In this document: positions 59,151 to 64,000 of the stretch, piece by piece
Position numbering within the stretch: position 1 is the stretch's first letter
Layout of the letters: each line of letters starts with the position of its first letter
NCBI GenBank assembly: GCA_017607445.1
Contig: JAEVHH010000002.1
Location: 4,021,501-4,085,500, forward strand
Direction of reading: 5' to 3'
DNA: 64,000 nt
From: Histoplasma ohiense
Lineage: Eukaryota; Ascomycota; Eurotiomycetes; Onygenales; Ajellomycetaceae
Notes under the pieces: model-generated
What the model saw: the letters and a program-made list of their open reading frames with translations, nothing else
What the model was told of the DNA's origin: nothing
The model's database searches: none
Program-made: the position numbers and the translations under genes

Positions 59151-61932
59151 AGCTTCATGAGTCATTGCTGCTCTGATCACTGCATTGTAAATCATTCAAG
59201 TCTGTATTAGTGGTATATATCATGTGGATTCTGCTGTGTGCTTGAGAGCTTCAATCTGAGTCTTGAACTTTTTCATCAATGCATTCATATGACTCTTTCA
59301 GTGCAGAGCTGAGTCCAGCCACACTCTCAGTATTCTCAAAGTATAGAGTGGACATTCTGCCTCTCATGAATGAGTGAATTCATTCAATCAGCCACTGTGG
59401 AAGTCTCATACACTGTAGAATATGCATCAGTCTAGTCTCTATTATTTAATTATATACTTCAGATATGTTCAGAGATAGTACTGTAGTCATTTTCTCTGAT
59501 TTCTTTCACACTGTGTGTATTTGAGTCAGAAGCAGTGATATTGTTGTTTCTGTTGACTGCAGCTTTCTAGCTCTTATCTGTTGAGCTGAGAGTATATTAT
59601 ATATTTCAGCTAACTGTCTGAATTTTTTGATTGTTGTGATCTCTATTATCTTTTTTACAGTGTCAAGAAGTGCAATGAGTCTTTATGCTTCTGATCAATT
59701 GTATACTATCTTATTCTGCTTTTTGAGCACCACTGTGTGTGCTGCTTTGAACTGAGTTAGGTAATGTTCTCATCTTCAGCAAGTCAGAGTTAACTCAGTC
59801 ATTGCTTTCACAAATGAAGCTTCTAGTATCTTCAGAAACTCATTTGAGATTTCATTTACTTCTGATATTTTATTCACTGAAAGTTGTGTGATAAACACTG
59901 TCATCTGATTCTCTGATATACTTAATATGCATTCTGTCACTGATGAGTGTGTTATTGATGTGATGTTACTCAGTTCTGTGTTTGCTGGCTCTGAAAAGAA
60001 CTGCTTTCTTAGTGTCTCTGTCTTTGTCTCAAATATACTTGTCAATGAGTGATCTTCTCTGTGCAGTGATGAGATTGTCTCTGATTGAAAAGATCTGTAG
60101 TCTTTGCTTCTGTCTCATTTTGTCAATTTTCATATAAGTTTTGTCTTGAACTCTGTGCTGTGTATTAGTCTCTGAAAGCTGACTGTTTTGATCAGTTTGA
60201 TTTCTCTGTTTTGTTGTGATTTGATTTGTATTCTTCTCATCTCTGAGATCTGACTGTTCTTTTTGATCTGCTTGTATTTCTCAATGACTTTTACTACTCT
60301 TGAGAATTATCATGATTGACTGTGTTGACTGAGCCTTGTCTCTCTGATATGTTGCTGAAACAGCTTCATCAGAAAGTTCATCAGATAGTTGATATACTTA
60401 TCTATCTACTACATAAATATCAGATCTTCTGAGTTTCTCAGCTTTTCACAGTTCTTGATCACTTGTTCTATCTGAATGTATTTTCATATCAGCTGTCTTT
60501 TCTATTGATAAGATGTTTTAAGTAAGATGATTGTAATCATTGAGAGATGATCTGAGACTATATCTGATTCTGCATTCATCTTGCATATGAGAAGCTGTTT
60601 ATACAGCTCTGATGATAGAAATATCAGATTCAATATAGTGTCTGTACTCTCTCTCTTCTGTCAGATAATCTCTTTCACTGAGATGATCAGCTGAAGACTT
60701 AGAGCATTCATCTGTGCTATGAACTCTCATATTATATTGAAGTTTCACTGAACTCTATCACTTTCTTATCAATGATGATGCACATTGAAGTCTCTCAGCA
60801 CTATCAGTTCAGCTAGTTGTGTATCTGATTGTTGACTGTATATCATAAATATCTTCTTCATGTTACTGATCATCTCTTACAGCTTGTGTATTGAAGAATT
60901 CTCTGATACTGCTCAGTAGCTTTCTGATGATCTAGAATAGACATTGACAATCTCAATTGTATCTCTGTCTGTCTTCAGAGTCATTGTTACAATGAGCTCA
61001 GAGATTCTCTTCACTCTTCATGCTGTGATTGCTATGTTTTTGTTGATCAGAAAACACACTCTTATGTCTTTCTTGTCTATTTCTATCTATCAGAACCCAC
61101 ACTCTGTGAAGCAGCTTGTTTCTATATATAACTACTGTTTGAGTCAAGATTTTTGAATGATAATAATGTCATAGTTTAATGCTGTTTCAGATTTTGTCAG
61201 TAGTGCAGATGTGACTCTGCTTGAGTTGTGTACATTGTATTACAGAATTCTGAGTTTTTTACTTATAATTCTATATTGACTGTATTCTGCTCAATGTTAT
61301 TTGCTGTGTTAGATAGAATCTTCACTCTGCTCTCTCTTACTGCTTTTTTATTTATCTGAATATAATTGATTATTGTATCTTTTTGCAGTCTGTCTGCTTT
61401 GACTACTTCTGAGAGTCTGTCAGCTCTGAGTGCAGTGTTCTCTATTTTCTTTCTCTGAGATCTACTGCATTTTTTTGATATGATGATTTACTTTTTCAAG
61501 TTCAATACTGACATCTTAAATGCTTTGAGTCTGTTCTCAAGTGTTTGCTGTGTGTTTTCTACTGCTTCTTTGTGCTTTAAGCATTCTGAATGTCAGACAG
61601 AATGTTTCTCACTGCAGTTGATATATTTAGACTTGTTTCTCTTCATTACTTCTGAACAGTTTTTATTATTGTGATTCTTCTTTTCACAGTAGCCACACAT
61701 CTGTTTTTTATGATAGAACTTTGCAATATGTTCATATTGCTGACAGCTAAAGCATCTGATTACCACTATCTCTCTATGAAAGACCTTCATCATACAGTAC
61801 TCACTGTCTAGTATTAGCTCATTGCTCATCATCAGATTGATCTGCTGTGATGCAGCAATATTGATAACAATGCTGCTATATGGCTTTTACTGCTTTGTGG
61901 ATTTCTTATTGACTTTGTGTATCACTACTTTG
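59151..61932 (-). mobile_element. L2: second Tad-like LINE family, 5'- and 3'-truncated
   Basis: Minus strand. ORF1 zinc-knuckle region (61593-61832: CFSCQQYEHIAKFC-type, then CGYCEKKNHNNKNC). Endonuclease remnants span about 60400-61500. The reverse transcriptase start keeps the NEISNEFLK block (about 59830-59850), and AVIRAAMTH near 59165 marks the thumb. Both ends are cut: on the right by the LTR at 61933, on the left by the tRNA-like block. Frames are broken throughout; the longest are 79 and 89 codons. Confidence 0.72.
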
Positions 61933-62420
61933 TGTTATAAACCTGCGGCACGGACCGGGGCTTATTGGATAAGAACCGAAGGGATGCAGGAATGGAACAA
62001 CTCACAACTGATGCTAATATGAGGTCATGTGACTGCTCATTCTGTTCACTGTGCTCACCATGATCACCGGTGAGCAAAGTGAGCAAGTGAGCAGAGTGAG
62101 CAGGATATTTTGTATGAGGACTCAAATATATTTAAACATACTCATTACTTGTAAGAGATGGTTCTAGGTGTAATTATGAGAGTAGTGTGAAGTACGCACG
62201 TAGAATGTTAAGAAGGTAGCAATCTCTATTATTCAAAGCTAATCGCTGATCTCCTAATATCTACGGATATCAGCGAGCATTATATAGGCGACCACCACGC
62301 CCTACGGCCGCCTATGGTGCCGTGTGCTATGTCCATCCTCATTAATTCTAGCGTGTTCTGTGTTCTTCTATCGCCACATAGCTATTTCCTAATATAGATA
62401 TCTCCGTTGCGTCTATTACA
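61933..62420. repeat. CpG-rich LTR related to the C 5' LTR
   Basis: Read on the minus strand from 62420 it starts TGTAATAGACGCAACGG and matches 6895-7208 for ~300 bases, then carries ~170 extra bases. Both ends fit TG...CA, so polarity is ambiguous. It keeps many CpGs (for example around 62290-62325) and so is probably the youngest piece here. A GCTCAC-rich imperfect palindrome lies at 62032-62103. The flanks differ (L2 left, gag right) and I see no target duplication, so whether it is a solo LTR or the LTR of the gag remnant on the right is open. Confidence 0.6.
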
Positions 62421-62890
62421 TTACTCTTAAATCAAGAAGCTTATCTTCTTGATCATGATCAATTCTATCTCTTATTTCTACTACATCTTTACTTATACTC
62501 AGTTACATAGTATGACTATAAGCTCATCTTAAATATACTTCTTCATGATGCATACTTTAAGCATCTGCTCTATCTTGTAAGCTCTACTAAATATTCTTAT
62601 TATTTATCTTAGACTGCTGCTGTAGCTATTGCTAGTCATTCTAGATATTTCTTTTGATGTTATATTGTAATCTGTGATAGTGGCACTATCTTCTGACTCA
62701 GTGAACAAGCTCAACAACACTATATAAGCCTCAATCTTATCTTATATTCAGTGAGAAGCTTGCTGAGTTAGAGACTCAGTAGCAACATTGATTATCTCTA
62801 ATTCAAGATCATGAAGATCTCTACTTGAAGAAACAATTTGTTAATTGAGACAAAACTAAGCTTAATGTAACTAGTTAAGTTTAAAGATAC
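62421..62890. other. Leader-like AT-rich stretch before the E gag remnant
   Basis: No convincing frame. Position between an LTR and a gag suggests an element leader, but no primer-binding site is recognisable. Confidence 0.35.
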
Positions 62891-63523
62891 AAATCCCCAG
62901 CTCTAAAGAAAAGTTAACTATGATATTCAAGACAGAATTGATTGTTGATAATGAAAAGTATGATATGAAGAAGTTACTCAAACATTGTAATAAGTTGAAG
63001 TAAGCAATAAATACTCAAGAACTTAAGTGCAATTCTTCTACATCATTCAATGAAAAATGTGAAAAGTTGACAGTCTTTCTCAGTCAAATGAACATCTATC
63101 TCACTGCAAATGTATCAAAGTTAGCAGAAGAACTGAATAAAGTCTTGTTAGCATCAGTATTTTTGATAGAATCTGCACTTGATTGATTTGAATCTAGGAT
63201 CAGATCATGATTCCATGAAGTAAAGAAAAATTGAGACAAACAGATTATGAGAATCTTTCACAACTATACTCAATTTATCTATCAGTTACAGCAAACATTT
63301 GAGAACATTGATGAAAAGCATTCTGCAGCTCAGAAGCTATACTGACTTAAACAGACAGAATCATCTGTATGATATATATCTGAATATCAACAGCTGAGCT
63401 CACATCTAAACTGAGATAGTGACATCTTAGCAGCACAATTTTACCAAGAACTGTGTGAAGAAGTCAAGAATGAGATATCAAAGCTAGCTCAGAGATCTGA
63501 AAAATTATCAACAATGATAGAAA
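62891..63523 (+). pseudogene. Gag remnant of an LTR element (E)
   Basis: Plus-strand frame with a retrotransposon gag capsid: KLTVFLSQMNIYL, then ALD-stop-FESRIRS where relatives have ALDWFE, then YISEYQQLSSHL and AAQFYQELCEEVKNEI near the end. The stops are mostly TGA; the one in LD-stop-FE clearly replaces Trp. It is cut at 63524 by an A-family LTR. Confidence 0.75.
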
Positions 63524-64000
63524 TGTAACAGACATACTTCGATTAACAATCTAGCACTATTCTAATACAGATTACAAATTGATTAAGAAAAGAAAGAGAA
63601 AAGAAATCAGAAGAAAAGGTCATACAAAGAGGGTTCTTATAGAGGAAAGTTCAGAGTGAAAGAATATCAGAAACTGCTCCACAGTGAAGCACAGAGCAGA
63701 AGAATATTAAGAGATATGCATAAGAATCATTAGAAACTACACAAGCACAGAGTGTGGGATGAGGAAATCATTGAGAGCTACACAGAAGAATTGTTAGAGA
63801 CTACATAAGTGTGGAACACAGAGTGAGAGAATGTTAGAAGCTACACAGAAGAATCATTAGAAACTATACAAGTGCAGAGTATAGAATGAAAGAATCATTG
63901 AAAGCTACACAGAAGAATTGTTAGAGACTACATAAGCACAGAACATAGAGTAAAAGAATGTTAAGAGCTATACAGAAGAATTGTTAGAAACTACACAAGC
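63524..64000 (-). repeat. Family A LTR at the right window edge
   Basis: Starts TGTAACAGACATACTTCG on the plus strand, the complement of the LTR 3' terminus, and runs to the edge with the usual CACAGAAGAATC-type internal repeats. The other LTR boundary is outside the window. It interrupts the E gag. Confidence 0.8.

Noticed and set aside
58830..59210. A 126-codon plus-strand frame
   Set aside because: It crosses the boundary between an A LTR and the tRNA-like block and L2, so it is a chance frame over unrelated pieces.
6895..62420. One giant element bounded by inverted LTRs at 6895 and 62420
   Set aside because: The interior resolves fully into nested elements with their own duplications, the flanks of the two LTRs share no target duplication, and LTRs of one element are direct, not inverted.

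Overview
The window looks like a transposon graveyard in a filamentous fungus, most likely an ascomycete. Every recognisable coding signature belongs to a mobile element: chromodomain Ty3/gypsy LTR retrotransposons (chromoviruses), two Tad-like LINE families, a non-autonomous hAT-type element and a tRNA-like fragment. I found no host gene. The fungal assignment is an inference from the element families, from short introns (about 46-57 bases, one with a TACTAAT-like branch site) and from pyrimidine-rich tracts in front of start codons. Most copies are full of C-to-T type decay. CpG and CpC/GpG look depleted by eye, in-frame stops are mostly TGA, and the reverse-transcriptase motif PFGL reads PFEL or SFEL in several families.

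I use private labels for the families: A, B, C, D and E are LTR elements, L1 and L2 are LINEs. Target-site duplications allow the nesting to be read. Left nest: a minus-strand A copy (1272-6894) carries a hAT-like insertion (1596-2964) and is interrupted by plus-strand element C (from 6895). C is split by B (9389-16531, duplication GTATA), by plus-strand L1 (16849-23523) and by minus-strand D1 (24281-31631), and ends near 34141. Right nest: a minus-strand A copy (34142-38430 plus 58553-58937) is split inside its LTR by minus-strand L1 (38431-58552). That L1 is itself split by a complete A element (41935-47884, duplication TCTTC) and by D2 (50756-58221, duplication CTGTC). The right edge (58938-64000) holds a tRNA-like block, minus-strand L2, a CpG-rich LTR, a gag remnant (E) and another A LTR.

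The most interesting observation concerns elements B, C, D1 and D2. Between the end of pol and the 3' LTR each carries an extra gene on the strand opposite to gag-pol. The encoded proteins share a cysteine cluster, C-x2-C-x(9-11)-C-x(8-9)-C-x2-C-x6-C, followed exactly two codons later by a phase-0 intron. Pol sequences of the three families are clearly different, yet position, orientation, cluster spacing and intron position agree. C appears to carry two such genes in tandem, one intact and one decayed. Family A has no room for this gene: its chromodomain runs almost directly into the 3' LTR. I call it the antisense cysteine-cluster gene. It resembles a Zn2Cys6-type cluster with a longer first loop; its function is unknown to me.

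No element copy appears fully intact. B is the best preserved, with a nearly continuous gag-pol frame broken by TGA codons and two LTRs of identical length (382 bases).
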